A DNA stretch of 64,000 nt from Bacillota bacterium (lineage in GTDB: Bacteria; Bacillota; Clostridia; Lachnospirales; Lachnospiraceae): contig JAEZFK010000071.1 of assembly GCA_023437715.1 (NCBI GenBank), forward strand, positions 6,404 through 70,403, written 5' to 3'. Under the pieces are notes generated by a model, which was not told the DNA's origin, did no database searches, and saw only the letters and a list, made by a program, of their open reading frames with translations. The translations under genes were made by a program, and so were the position numbers. Shown one piece after another: positions 36,094 to 43,826 of the stretch. The stretch's first letter is position 1. Each line of letters begins with the position of its first letter.

Positions 36094-36191
36094 GCACTTT
36101 CCAAAAAAAGTGACCTTGCCCTGCTTATCCATCATATATCCCGGGATCAGGAATATAATATAAACAAATAATTGAAATAGGAAAACAGCCT

Positions 36192-36836
36192 ATGAATGAA
36201 CATTATCCATTTGTAAATCCGCCGCTTCCATACGCATATGATTCACTTGAACCTTATATTGACACACAAACCATGTACATTCACCATGACAGGCTCCAGC
36301 AAAGATACGTAGCGAATCTTAATGATGCATTAAGCAGATATCCGGAATTACAGAACATGTCTTTGGAAGAGCTGCTTTCGGACCCGGAAAGCCTTCCCGC
36401 GGAGATCCGTCAGACCATTATCAACAATGGAGGAGGGGTCTACAACCACATCATCTATTTTAACGGCATGACAAATTCCATGTCCCGCTCCCAGGCTCAG
36501 GCACTGTACCCCGCCCTTATCGAAAGCTTTGGAACCATTGAAAACTTTTTCGATGAATTTAAGAGGTATGCCCTGCAGGTGTTCGGATCGGGATACGCAT
36601 GGCTTGTTTTGGACCAGAACGGCAAACTCAGCCTCGTAACAACCCCCAATCAGAACACGCCCATCTCCAACGGTTTATGCGTCATAGCCGGCATTGATGT
36701 CTGGGAGCACGCCTATTTTCTAAAACGTTTTAACGACCGGGCCGCATACCTTGAAGACTGGTTCCATGTAGTCAGCTGGGAAGCGGCAGACGAGCGCTAT
36801 ACCAATTGCCTTAACGGAATTCAGGCCGCAGAATAA
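36192..36836 (+). CDS. Superoxide dismutase, Fe/Mn family (Mn-like)
   Basis: 214 residues. Metal ligands are all present: His31 (MYIHHD), His86 (VYNHIIYF), Asp169 and His173 (GIDVWEHAYF). Gln154 in PNQNTP and Gly at 80-82 fit the Mn-type arrangement of the active-site Gln. The usual second-sphere HH of HHxxHHxxYV is replaced by Leu-Gln (DRLQQRYV), an unusual feature. A perfect TATAAT at 36154-36159 lies upstream, with a poor -35. It detoxifies superoxide in the cytoplasm, useful to an anaerobe exposed to air. Divergent from metY. Confidence 0.9.
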   Translation: MNEHYPFVNPPLPYAYDSLEPYIDTQTMYIHHDRLQQRYVANLNDALSRYPELQNMSLEELLSDPESLPAEIRQTIINNGGGVYNHIIYFNGMTNSMSRSQAQALYPALIESFGTIENFFDEFKRYALQVFGSGYAWLVLDQNGKLSLVTTPNQNTPISNGLCVIAGIDVWEHAYFLKRFNDRAAYLEDWFHVVSWEAADERYTNCLNGIQAAE

Positions 36837-36874
36837 GCGCCGGCACCCTCATCCTTCCATAGGAATTCATACAT

Positions 36875-36922
36875 AACCTTCAAACAGAGGAAGCCTTTTT
36901 TCCCACCTGCTTGAAGGTTTTT
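36875..36922 (+). terminator. Rho-independent terminator of the superoxide dismutase gene
   Basis: AACCTTCAA (36875-36883) pairs perfectly with TTGAAGGTT (36911-36919), followed by TTTTTAT. The loop is long (27 bases) with some inner pairing. It sits in the convergent gap with the glycosylase gene. Confidence 0.7.
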
Positions 36923-36943
36923 ATAAATCCACATCCCGGCTGC

Positions 36944-37594
36944 TCAGATTTTATATAAGTGAAATTCAGATTTTGTCAATCCGGTATCCAGAGCCCGGTA
37001 TAAATACCGGGCGGCAACCGACGAATAGGGCTTCCATTTCTTACACTTTTCCGATATTGCCGCCGGTTTAAATTCATCTGTTTTATAAAGCCAGCCGTAG
37101 CCCTGTAAAAATGCAACATCTTCAAAGGGCAAAACGTTCTGCCGGTTCAGAACAAAAATCAGGTACATTTTAGCTGACCAATTGCCGATTCCGCGGATGA
37201 GGGTCAGCTTTTTGATTACCTCCCGGTCCTCCAGCTTTCTCATCTCTCCGAAGTCAATGATTCCGTTTTCCACGGCATTTGTCAGCTCCCGGATATAAGC
37301 GACCTTTGAAGCGGAAATCCCGATTCCCCTGACAGCATCATCGGAAAGCCCGTTGATGACATCCGGCCTTACAGCCCTTTCACAAAGAAAGTTCAGCCTC
37401 TCTGTCATGATATCCGCGACCTTGTTGGAAAGCATCTGGCCTATGATGGTACTCACAAGAAAACCGTAATCATCCTCATATAATTCATAGGTAATCGGCC
37501 CTATGGAGGAGATCACCTTTGCTAACCGCTTATCCTTTGTACAAAGATGCTGAATCGCTTCATGATCTCTGGTTAAGGTAATAATATTTCCCAT
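36944..37594 (-). CDS. HhH-GPD DNA glycosylase (AlkA/3-methyladenine type)
   Basis: 216 residues. Helix-hairpin-helix at about 130-143 (LTLIRGIGNWSAKM), then the catalytic Asp159 in LPFEDVAFL, equivalent by position to AlkA Asp238. The AlkA N-terminal domain is missing, as in many short bacterial homologues. It removes alkylated bases from DNA. I start at the ATG at 37594 (GAGG 8 bases upstream); the frame extends to 37657 through the upstream terminator without a ribosome site. No promoter is evident in the 20 bases before it, so read-through from metY copy 2 may supply it. Confidence 0.88.
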   Translation of the reverse strand: MGNIITLTRDHEAIQHLCTKDKRLAKVISSIGPITYELYEDDYGFLVSTIIGQMLSNKVADIMTERLNFLCERAVRPDVINGLSDDAVRGIGISASKVAYIRELTNAVENGIIDFGEMRKLEDREVIKKLTLIRGIGNWSAKMYLIFVLNRQNVLPFEDVAFLQGYGWLYKTDEFKPAAISEKCKKWKPYSSVAARYLYRALDTGLTKSEFHLYKI

Positions 37595-37612
37595 TTCTTT
37601 TTCCTCAATTTT

Positions 37613-37652
37613 AAAAAATGCCAATATAAAGCGTCCCACTCTATATTGGCAT
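37613..37652 (-). terminator. Strong terminator of the second metY gene
   Basis: ATGCCAATATA (37618-37628) pairs perfectly with TATATTGGCAT (37642-37652), 13-base loop; leftward it continues into TTTTTTAA. It lies only nine bases past the metY stop and directly before the glycosylase ribosome site. Confidence 0.85.
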
Positions 37653-37660
37653 TCCATTTT

Positions 37661-38938
37661 TTATATCTGTTCCAGCGCCTGTTTTAAATCATCAATAATA
37701 TCATCCACATTTTCCACCCCTACGGAAAAACGGATCAGATCAGGTGCAATCCCCGCTACCTGCAGCTGTTCATCCGTAAGCTGTCTGTGGGTATGGCTTG
37801 CCGGATGCAAAAGGCAGGTTTTGCTGTCGGCAACATGGGTTACTATGGAAGCCAGCTTCAATTTATCCATAAACTGAATGGACCGGTCCCTTCCGCCCTT
37901 TATGCCAAAGGAAAGAACGCCGCAGGAACCGTCAGGTAAATATTTCTTCGCCAATTCATGGTATTGATTGCTTTCCAGATCCGGATAGTTGACCCATGCA
38001 ACCTTTTCGTGGACCTCTAAAAACCGGGCTATTGCCAGGGCATTTTTACAGTGTCTCTCCATCCTTAAATGAAGGGTTTCCAGACCCAGATTTAAGTAAA
38101 ATGCATTCTGCGGGGACTGAACAGAACCGAGATCCCGCATCAGCTGTGCGGTGGCCTTTGTGATGTAGGCGCCTTTTCCAAACCGTTCCGCATAGATGAT
38201 CCCGTGGTAGGATTCATCAGGGGTTGTCAGGCCCGGGAACTTGTCTCCGTATGCCAGCCAGTCGAAATTGCCGCTGTCCACGATGCAGCCGCCAACGCCG
38301 GCCGCGTGGCCATCCATGTATTTGGTGGTGGAATGGGTGACAATATCAACGCCCCATTCAAAGGGCCTGCAGTTAATAGGCGTAGCAAATGTATTGTCCA
38401 CAATGAGGGGGACTCCGTGGGAATGGGCCAGCCTTGCGAATTTTTCAAAATCCAGCACCGATATGGTTGGATTTGTAATGGTCTCTCCAAAGACAGCCTT
38501 TGTATTGGGCTTGAAATACTTTACCAGCTCTTCCTCCGGCAGATCCTGATCCACAAAGGTGCACTCAATGCCCATCTTTCTCATGGTAACTCCAAAAAGA
38601 TTATAGGTTCCTCCATAAATCGCTGAGGAAGAGATAAAATGGTCCCCTGCTTCACAAATATTGAATAAAGCATAAAAATTTGCAGCCTGTCCTGAGGAAG
38701 TGAGCATTGCTGCAGCACCGCCTTCCAGGGCGCAGATTTTTGCCGCTACGGCATCATTGGTGGGATTTTGAAGCCTTGTATAAAAATAGCCTTCCGCTTC
38801 CAGATCAAAAAGCCGGCCCATCTCGTCACTGGTGTCATATTTGAATGTTGTGCTCTGATAAATCGGTAATTGTCTGGATTCTCCCCTTTTTGGCTTCCAG
38901 CCCTCATGAATACATTTTGTTTCTGCCCTGCTTTCCAT
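37661..38938 (-). CDS. O-acetylhomoserine sulfhydrylase (MetY) family, copy 2
   Basis: 425 residues. PLP Lys in HSTTKYMDGHAAGVGG, N-terminal TKCIHEGWKPKRGESRQLPIYQST in parts (CIHEGW, LPIYQSTTF), and C-terminal LLHPASHTHRQLTDEQL as in MetY. It differs clearly from copy 1 (STTKYMDGH versus SATKFIGGH), so it is an older paralogue, perhaps for methanethiol or another thiol. The ATG at 38938 has GGAGG 7 bases upstream; a longer frame to 38959 would enclose that site. Confidence 0.9.
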   Translation of the reverse strand: MESRAETKCIHEGWKPKRGESRQLPIYQSTTFKYDTSDEMGRLFDLEAEGYFYTRLQNPTNDAVAAKICALEGGAAAMLTSSGQAANFYALFNICEAGDHFISSSAIYGGTYNLFGVTMRKMGIECTFVDQDLPEEELVKYFKPNTKAVFGETITNPTISVLDFEKFARLAHSHGVPLIVDNTFATPINCRPFEWGVDIVTHSTTKYMDGHAAGVGGCIVDSGNFDWLAYGDKFPGLTTPDESYHGIIYAERFGKGAYITKATAQLMRDLGSVQSPQNAFYLNLGLETLHLRMERHCKNALAIARFLEVHEKVAWVNYPDLESNQYHELAKKYLPDGSCGVLSFGIKGGRDRSIQFMDKLKLASIVTHVADSKTCLLHPASHTHRQLTDEQLQVAGIAPDLIRFSVGVENVDDIIDDLKQALEQI

Positions 38939-39057
38939 TATAGTTCCTCCAATTTCCATACTTTTATGGTTCCTGCTTTTATTCTATTTTGTTAGATTTT
39001 TGATGATTTTAACAACCATATTATCTCACAGAATTTTACAAAATGCTATATAAATAA

Positions 39058-39294
39058 TCAGCCGGTATAAACCATGCGGTATTCTGTTTCACCGGTTTCT
39101 TTCTCCGTCATGCAGTTCTCAATGCAGAAGTTTTCCGATTTATAAAAAGCAACGGCGACGGCATTCTTCTCAATTAATTTATGGCCGATCCCTTTTCTTT
39201 GATGGCCCTCTTTCACAAACAACCCGGCTATGTATTCATCCAGCCAAATCCCCATGATCTTATCCAGGTCCCGGAATTCAAATAATCGTACCAT
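39058..39294 (-). pseudogene. GNAT acetyltransferase with two in-frame internal deletions
   Basis: 78 residues, about half of the usual 145. It begins like a full GNAT protein (MVRLFEFRDLDKIMGIWL), jumps to the acetyl-CoA region (DEYIAGLFVKEGHQRKGIGHKLIE, pyrophosphate loop QRKGIG) and then to the end (AFYKSENFCIENCMTEKETG). Roughly 50 residues of core and another 15-20 before KNAVAVAFYK are missing, both without loss of frame. It cannot form a complete GNAT fold, so I call it a remnant, though it could still be translated. Nothing suggests a partner for it. Confidence 0.7.
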
Positions 39295-39372
39295 TTACTC
39301 GCGCCCTCCTTATCCTGCCTCTTATTATACAGGAGCCGTCCATGAACCGCAACAGGTTTTAGAACATTCGTT

Positions 39373-40038
39373 CTATTTCATATAAAAGTCCCGGGCGCGG
39401 CGGACCAGCTCCTCCCGGTCAACGATCCGGTATCCGTTAGTCTCTTTCGACATGATATTTTCCGAGCACAGACGGCTCAATACGCGCAGCATATGACGGT
39501 AGCTTATACCGATGGACCGCGCCGCATCTGTAAGATTTTCCGAAAAAATGCGGTCCTGTGCAGCCAGTAAAATGTAAGCGCAAAGCCGCTCCTCACCGGA
39601 ATGCAGGGCAGTAATTGCACCATTTTTAGAATTCCGGAGCAGCTTCATTGACAATTCCCGTCCAACCCGGTTTGAAAACAGCAGATCCGCTTTCAGGACA
39701 TGTGCGTATTTTGCATAAGGCAGCCCAACGCAAAGGAACTCGGTTACAGCGCTCACTGTGGTGCTGGCAATGAGCGTATCGATCATCAGCTCGATATCTC
39801 CAATAATCCCTTCCGAAACATAATAACACAAAAGGAGATCTTTCCCGGCTGCCGTGGCAGAACAGACCTTTGCTTTCCCGGAGATAACAAACAAAAAGTA
39901 TTCCATGGGCATTCCCTCACGCAGAATGATTTCACCGGGACGGAACCGTAAAACCACGGAATCCTTAAGATCAATATCCGTTTCAAAGTAATCGGCCAGC
40001 CTGCGTATATATTTCTCTTCCAAGGGTTCTTTTTGCAT
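39373..40038 (-). CDS. Crp/Fnr-family transcriptional regulator (YeiL-like)
   Basis: 221 residues: cyclic-nucleotide-binding-type beta-roll (about 20-120: FRPGEIILREGMPMEYFLFVISGKAK, key RPGEIILREG) and a Crp-type helix-turn-helix at about 165-205 (LTDAARSIGISYRHMLRVLSRL). The Arg-Ser cAMP site is absent, so cAMP is not the ligand. It lacks a clear Fe-S Cys set. AAGGAG precedes the ATG. A palindrome (40071-40088) in the divergent gap overlaps its likely -35. It probably regulates itself and the transporter at 40135. Confidence 0.9.
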   Translation of the reverse strand: MQKEPLEEKYIRRLADYFETDIDLKDSVVLRFRPGEIILREGMPMEYFLFVISGKAKVCSATAAGKDLLLCYYVSEGIIGDIELMIDTLIASTTVSAVTEFLCVGLPYAKYAHVLKADLLFSNRVGRELSMKLLRNSKNGAITALHSGEERLCAYILLAAQDRIFSENLTDAARSIGISYRHMLRVLSRLCSENIMSKETNGYRIVDREELVRRARDFYMK

Positions 40039-40070
40039 GGAATCTTCTCCTTAAAACAATTTTATTTAAA

Positions 40071-40115
40071 GTATGACATCTGTCATACCCCTTTGTCAAC
40101 AGAAACCACTATACT
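40071..40115 (+). promoter_or_regulatory. Crp/Fnr-type operator and class II promoter between divergent genes
   Basis: GTATGACA-TC-TGTCATAC (40071-40088) is a perfect 8-2-8 palindrome, of the PrfA-box shape (half sites separated by two bases). For the rightward gene a TATACT -10 (40110-40115) has no -35, and the palindrome centre is about 42 bases from the predicted start: classic class II activator position. Leftward, ATGACA inside the palindrome serves as -35, with TAAAAT 16 bases on, for the regulator itself. It suggests activation of the transporter and autorepression. Confidence 0.62.
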
Positions 40116-40134
40116 ATGGACAGGAGGTGATGTT

Positions 40135-41049
40135 ATGTATAATTTTTTGTCGCTGCTGGTGGGCATGGTGATCGCATTTATGGTTGCAGTCAACGGCGGT
40201 CTGACAGCGCATTACGGCGTGCTTGGTGCGGCTGTCATTATTCATATTGTCGGGAGCTGCTTTGCATTTCTGCTCATGAAGATATGCCGTCAAAAGGTAT
40301 TGTTTCGGCGAAGCATTCCCTGGTGGTTGTATACCGGCGGAATCATCGGTGTATTAACAACCGTATTCAACAACTTTGCCTATGGAAAAATCAGTCTGAC
40401 CAGCATCATTGCCGTAGGACTTCTGGGGCAGACGGTTACCTCCCTGGTCATTGACAGCTTCGGACTGTTTGGAATGAAAAAATACCGGTTTAAGAAGTCA
40501 ACCCTGATCGGTCTGGCTTATGCCGTGGCCGGCATTGCCGTAATGCTGGACCACTCCGCAGTGAGCGCCTTGTATGCGGTGGTGCTGTCCTTTGCAGGAG
40601 GCGTCACGGTTGTGCTTTCACGTACGGTCAATGCAGGATTATCGGAGAATACCGGGGCGCTTCAGGGTTCCTTTATCAACCATATTGTGGGGCTTCCGGT
40701 TACTGTATGCGTTCTGTTTCTTTGGGGCGGAAATGATCCCATTTTTACCGGCTTCGGGGCTTCAGCCGGCAGCTGGGTCTATTTTGGCGGCGTATTAGGT
40801 GTTCTGGTCGTCCTGCTCCTTAACATTACCGTACCTAAAATCCCAGGCTTCCGGCTGACGCTTCTGTCTTTCATCGGGCAGATGTTTGCAGGCATCACAC
40901 TGGATCTGGTCACGAAGCAGGGATACACCAAAGCGACCTTCTTGGGCGGGCTGCTGGTCGCCGCAGGTGTCGGCACCAATGCGCTCATTGAGCAGGCATG
41001 CCGCTACAGGGAACGCAAGGTGCAGTTTACTGCAGAAGAATTGAAATGA
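40135..41049 (+). CDS. YdcZ-type (DUF606) DMT-family membrane transporter
   Basis: 304 residues with ten hydrophobic segments in two repeats, each resembling YdcZ (about 140 residues): first repeat LVGMVIAFMVAVNGGLTAHYG..., second AVVLSFAGGVTVVLSRTVNAGLSENTG. The fused two-repeat form is common in Firmicutes. The ATG at 40135 follows AGGAGGTGATGTT; the frame extends upstream to 40033 into the operator, so that start is unlikely. Substrate unknown; probably controlled by the divergent Crp/Fnr protein. Confidence 0.85.
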   Translation: MYNFLSLLVGMVIAFMVAVNGGLTAHYGVLGAAVIIHIVGSCFAFLLMKICRQKVLFRRSIPWWLYTGGIIGVLTTVFNNFAYGKISLTSIIAVGLLGQTVTSLVIDSFGLFGMKKYRFKKSTLIGLAYAVAGIAVMLDHSAVSALYAVVLSFAGGVTVVLSRTVNAGLSENTGALQGSFINHIVGLPVTVCVLFLWGGNDPIFTGFGASAGSWVYFGGVLGVLVVLLLNITVPKIPGFRLTLLSFIGQMFAGITLDLVTKQGYTKATFLGGLLVAAGVGTNALIEQACRYRERKVQFTAEELK

Positions 41050-41097
41050 AAAAAGCTGACCGCAAGCATCTTCTGATGCCTGCGATACAGCCTTTCT
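41050..41097 (-). terminator. Terminator of the atp operon (leftward), also possibly of the YdcZ gene
   Basis: GCTG (41055-41058) plus GCAAGCATC (41062-41070) pair with GATGCCTGC (41075-41083) plus CAGC (41088-41091), one mismatch and internal bulges. Leftward the stem is followed by TTTTTTCATTTC. It lies about 60 bases past the atpC stop. Confidence 0.65.
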
Positions 41098-41148
41098 CAC
41101 AAAACCGCCCCTTTTTCCGGCGCATTCCATAGGGGTAATGCATTGCCG

Positions 41149-41550
41149 TTAATTCTTTTTTATGGTATTAATACGGACCAATGCACGTTTCAGCCTCGCC
41201 TCCGCCATAGCCCTTTCCTGGGCGGAGGACGTACTGTTAAGCTTTTCCTCCGCAGACTCCTTTGATTTCACTGCCCGTTCCAGATCGATATCCTCTTTCC
41301 ATTCAAAGGTGATTGCCGATATGGTCACTTTTCCCTTCAATACCGCAATCATTCCGCCGTTACAGGCTGCAAGCCTTGTTTCTCCGCCGTATACCACACG
41401 GCAGATTCCGCCTCCCAGGGCCGTAAGTATATCCGTATGGCGGGGGAGGATACAAATATCCCCTTCCATGGTCCGGACAACGACCCTTTCCGCCCGTCCG
41501 TCGAAAAAGCTCCCATCCGGGGTGACAATATGCAGTTCAAAATCTTTCAT
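41149..41550 (-). CDS. atpC: ATP synthase epsilon subunit
   Basis: 133 residues, the usual length. N-terminal beta-barrel: FELHIVTPDGSFFDGRAERVVVRT, ILPRHTDILTALG; C-terminal helical hairpin with KSKESAEEKL and ERAMAEARLKRALVRI. It belongs to the central stalk and can inhibit ATP hydrolysis. The ATG at 41550 begins two bases after the atpD stop; a frame extension to 41589 lies within atpD and is rejected. Last gene of the operon. Confidence 0.94.
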   Translation of the reverse strand: MKDFELHIVTPDGSFFDGRAERVVVRTMEGDICILPRHTDILTALGGGICRVVYGGETRLAACNGGMIAVLKGKVTISAITFEWKEDIDLERAVKSKESAEEKLNSTSSAQERAMAEARLKRALVRINTIKKN

Positions 41551-41551
41551 A

Positions 41552-42952
41552 CTATCCAACCTTTCCGGCTGCCTTTTCAACAGCTTCATCTATGGAGCCC
41601 ACAAACAAAAAGGCGCTCTCAGGCAAATTGTCATGCTTGCCTTCCAAAATTTCACGAAAGCCCCGGATTGTCTCCGAAACAGGCACATATTTTCCTTTCA
41701 TGGAATTAAAGGATTCCGCAACGGAAAATGGCTGGGACAAAAACCTCTGTATCTTTCTCGCCCGGGAAACCGTAAGCTTATCCTCCTCCGAAAGCTCATC
41801 CATGCCCATGATGGCAATAATATCCTGAAGCTCCTCATACCTCTGCAGAATTTTCTGCACCTGCTTTGCTGTGCGGTAATGCTCCTCTCCCACAATCTCC
41901 GGCGTTAAAATCCGGCTGGTGGAATCAAGGGGATCAACGGCGGGATAGATGCCCATGGAGGATATCTTTCTGCTCAAAACCGTGGTTGCGTCCAGATGGG
42001 AAAACAATGCCGCAGGCGCAGGGTCCGTCAAATCGTCCGCCGGTACGTATACCGCCTGGACGCTGGTGATGGAACCGGACTTGGTAGAGGTAATCCGTTC
42101 CTGAAGCGCTCCCATTTCCGTGGTAAGGGTTGGCTGATAACCAACCGCAGACGGCATCCGTCCCAGAAGGGTGGACACCTCGCTTCCGGCCTGGGAAAAA
42201 CGGAAGATATTATCAATGAACAGGAGCACATCCTGGTGACGCTCATCCCTGAAATATTCCGCCGCAGTAAGCCCGGACAATGCCACACGCATTCTGGCTC
42301 CCGGCGGTTCATTCATCTGCCCGTATACCAGGGCAGTTTTATTAAGCACTCCGCTCTCCTTCATCTCGTAATAGAGGTCGTTTCCTTCCCTGGTCCGCTC
42401 TCCCACTCCTGTAAAAACGGACAGGCCGCCGTGCTCCTTGGCAATATTGTTAATGAGCTCCATAATCAGAACGGTCTTTCCCACTCCGGCTCCGCCGAAT
42501 AAACCGATTTTTCCGCCTTTTACGTATGGTGCAATCAGGTCAACAACCTTAATTCCCGTTTCCAGAATCTCAAGCTTTGTTTCCTGCTCCTCGTAGGACG
42601 GCGGTTTTCTGTGAATGGAGAGCCGCTTCTTTGCATCCACAGGCGGCAGGTTATCCATAGGCTCTCCCAAGAGGTTTAAGATTCTTCCCAAGATCTCCTC
42701 TCCCACAGGAAAGGCAATGGGCGCCATGGTATCTACAGCGCTTATTCCTCTCGGCAATCCGTCCGTAGCGCTCATTGCAATACATCTCACCCTGTTGTTT
42801 CCGAGATGCTGGGCCGCCTCTAATGTGATTTTATTTCCATTATAATCAATTTCAATTGCATTTAAAAGATCCGGCACTTCATTTTCCGCAAACTGTATAT
42901 CGAGAACAGGTCCGATAATCTGCACAACCGTTCCCCTTGGTCTTTGTTTCAT
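41552..42952 (-). CDS. atpD: ATP synthase beta subunit
   Basis: 466 residues. Walker A GGAGVGKT at 153-160, GERTREGNDLYYEM, Walker B region DVLLFIDNIFRFSQAGSEVS, and DPAPAALFSHLDATTVLSR, all diagnostic of catalytic beta subunits. It holds the catalytic nucleotide sites of F1. Downstream of atpG with 13 bases between. Confidence 0.97.
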   Translation of the reverse strand: MKQRPRGTVVQIIGPVLDIQFAENEVPDLLNAIEIDYNGNKITLEAAQHLGNNRVRCIAMSATDGLPRGISAVDTMAPIAFPVGEEILGRILNLLGEPMDNLPPVDAKKRLSIHRKPPSYEEQETKLEILETGIKVVDLIAPYVKGGKIGLFGGAGVGKTVLIMELINNIAKEHGGLSVFTGVGERTREGNDLYYEMKESGVLNKTALVYGQMNEPPGARMRVALSGLTAAEYFRDERHQDVLLFIDNIFRFSQAGSEVSTLLGRMPSAVGYQPTLTTEMGALQERITSTKSGSITSVQAVYVPADDLTDPAPAALFSHLDATTVLSRKISSMGIYPAVDPLDSTSRILTPEIVGEEHYRTAKQVQKILQRYEELQDIIAIMGMDELSEEDKLTVSRARKIQRFLSQPFSVAESFNSMKGKYVPVSETIRGFREILEGKHDNLPESAFLFVGSIDEAVEKAAGKVG

Positions 42953-42965
42953 AGAAAAACTCCTT

Positions 42966-43811
42966 TTAATTTCCGCTTCCCGCGATAATTTCTGTAATTT
43001 CCTGGGTAATCTGTCCCTGCCTCACACGATTATACTGTAAGCTCAGATCTGAAATCATTTCTCTGGCATTCTTGCTGGCAGTATTCATGGCGCTGCGCCT
43101 TGCGGCAAGCTCCGATGCTGCGGCCTCGCAGACCGCGCCGTACAAAAGGCCGCCGAGATAGCTGGGAACGATTGCGTTGAAAACGGCTTCCGCGCTGGGT
43201 TCATAGATAATGAGGGAAAGGGGCTTCCTGTCTGAAGCGGCCTTTTCCCGGTACATGGGAAGCAGCTTTAAAACAACGGGTGTCTGGTCAAGCATGGAAG
43301 TGAAGTTTGTATAAGCAATGTACAGTTCATCAAACTCATGGTCTAAAAATGCTTTTGAAAGGAGAGTGCCCACCTGGAAGCAGGTTCCCACTCTCATCTC
43401 TTCCACAGAATAGGATAAATCCGTCAAAAGCTCCTTCTTATTCCGGCTGCAATACTCAACGGCCTTTTTCCCTATGGGGAAAAAACAGCAGCTTTTATCA
43501 GCCATATTTTTTTCCATATGCTTGAATATATTGGAGTTATAGCCGCCTGCAAGGCCTCTGTCCCCTGCGATCATGACGCAGCAGACCTTTTTTACCTCCC
43601 GGGCCGCCATATATTCGCTGGAAAAATCTGTATTCACAGTTGCGATATCCGACAGGGTTTGATACAGGTTCTGATAATATGGCCGGCTTTTTTCAACGAT
43701 TTTCTTTGTCTTTACAATTTTCGAAGCGGAAACCAACTCCATTGCCTGGGTGATCTGCCTGGTTCCCTCTATACTTTTGATCCGCCTTTTAATGCTGTGG
43801 ATCGACGCCAT
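42966..43811 (-). CDS. atpG: ATP synthase gamma subunit
   Basis: 281 residues. Conserved start ASIHSIKRRIKSIEGTRQITQAMELVSASK (read in parts: RIKSIEGTRQITQAMELVSA), GDRGLAGGYNSNI and C-terminal SLQYNRVRQGQITQEITEIIAG form the rotating coiled-coil stalk of F1. AGGAGAG precedes the ATG; 15 bases after atpA. Confidence 0.96.
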   Translation of the reverse strand: MASIHSIKRRIKSIEGTRQITQAMELVSASKIVKTKKIVEKSRPYYQNLYQTLSDIATVNTDFSSEYMAAREVKKVCCVMIAGDRGLAGGYNSNIFKHMEKNMADKSCCFFPIGKKAVEYCSRNKKELLTDLSYSVEEMRVGTCFQVGTLLSKAFLDHEFDELYIAYTNFTSMLDQTPVVLKLLPMYREKAASDRKPLSLIIYEPSAEAVFNAIVPSYLGGLLYGAVCEAAASELAARRSAMNTASKNAREMISDLSLQYNRVRQGQITQEITEIIAGSGN

Positions 43812-43826
43812 AGGCCACCTTCTCTC

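Noticed and set aside
35976..36191. SAM (S-box) or T-box riboswitch before metY
   Set aside because: The leader after the predicted start is about 45 bases, too short, and no conserved core was found.
37661..38959. metY copy 2 start at 38959
   Set aside because: The ribosome site GGAGG lies inside that extension and serves the ATG at 38938.
41162..41908. Rightward 248-residue frame opposite atpC and atpD
   Set aside because: Antisense of two conserved genes.
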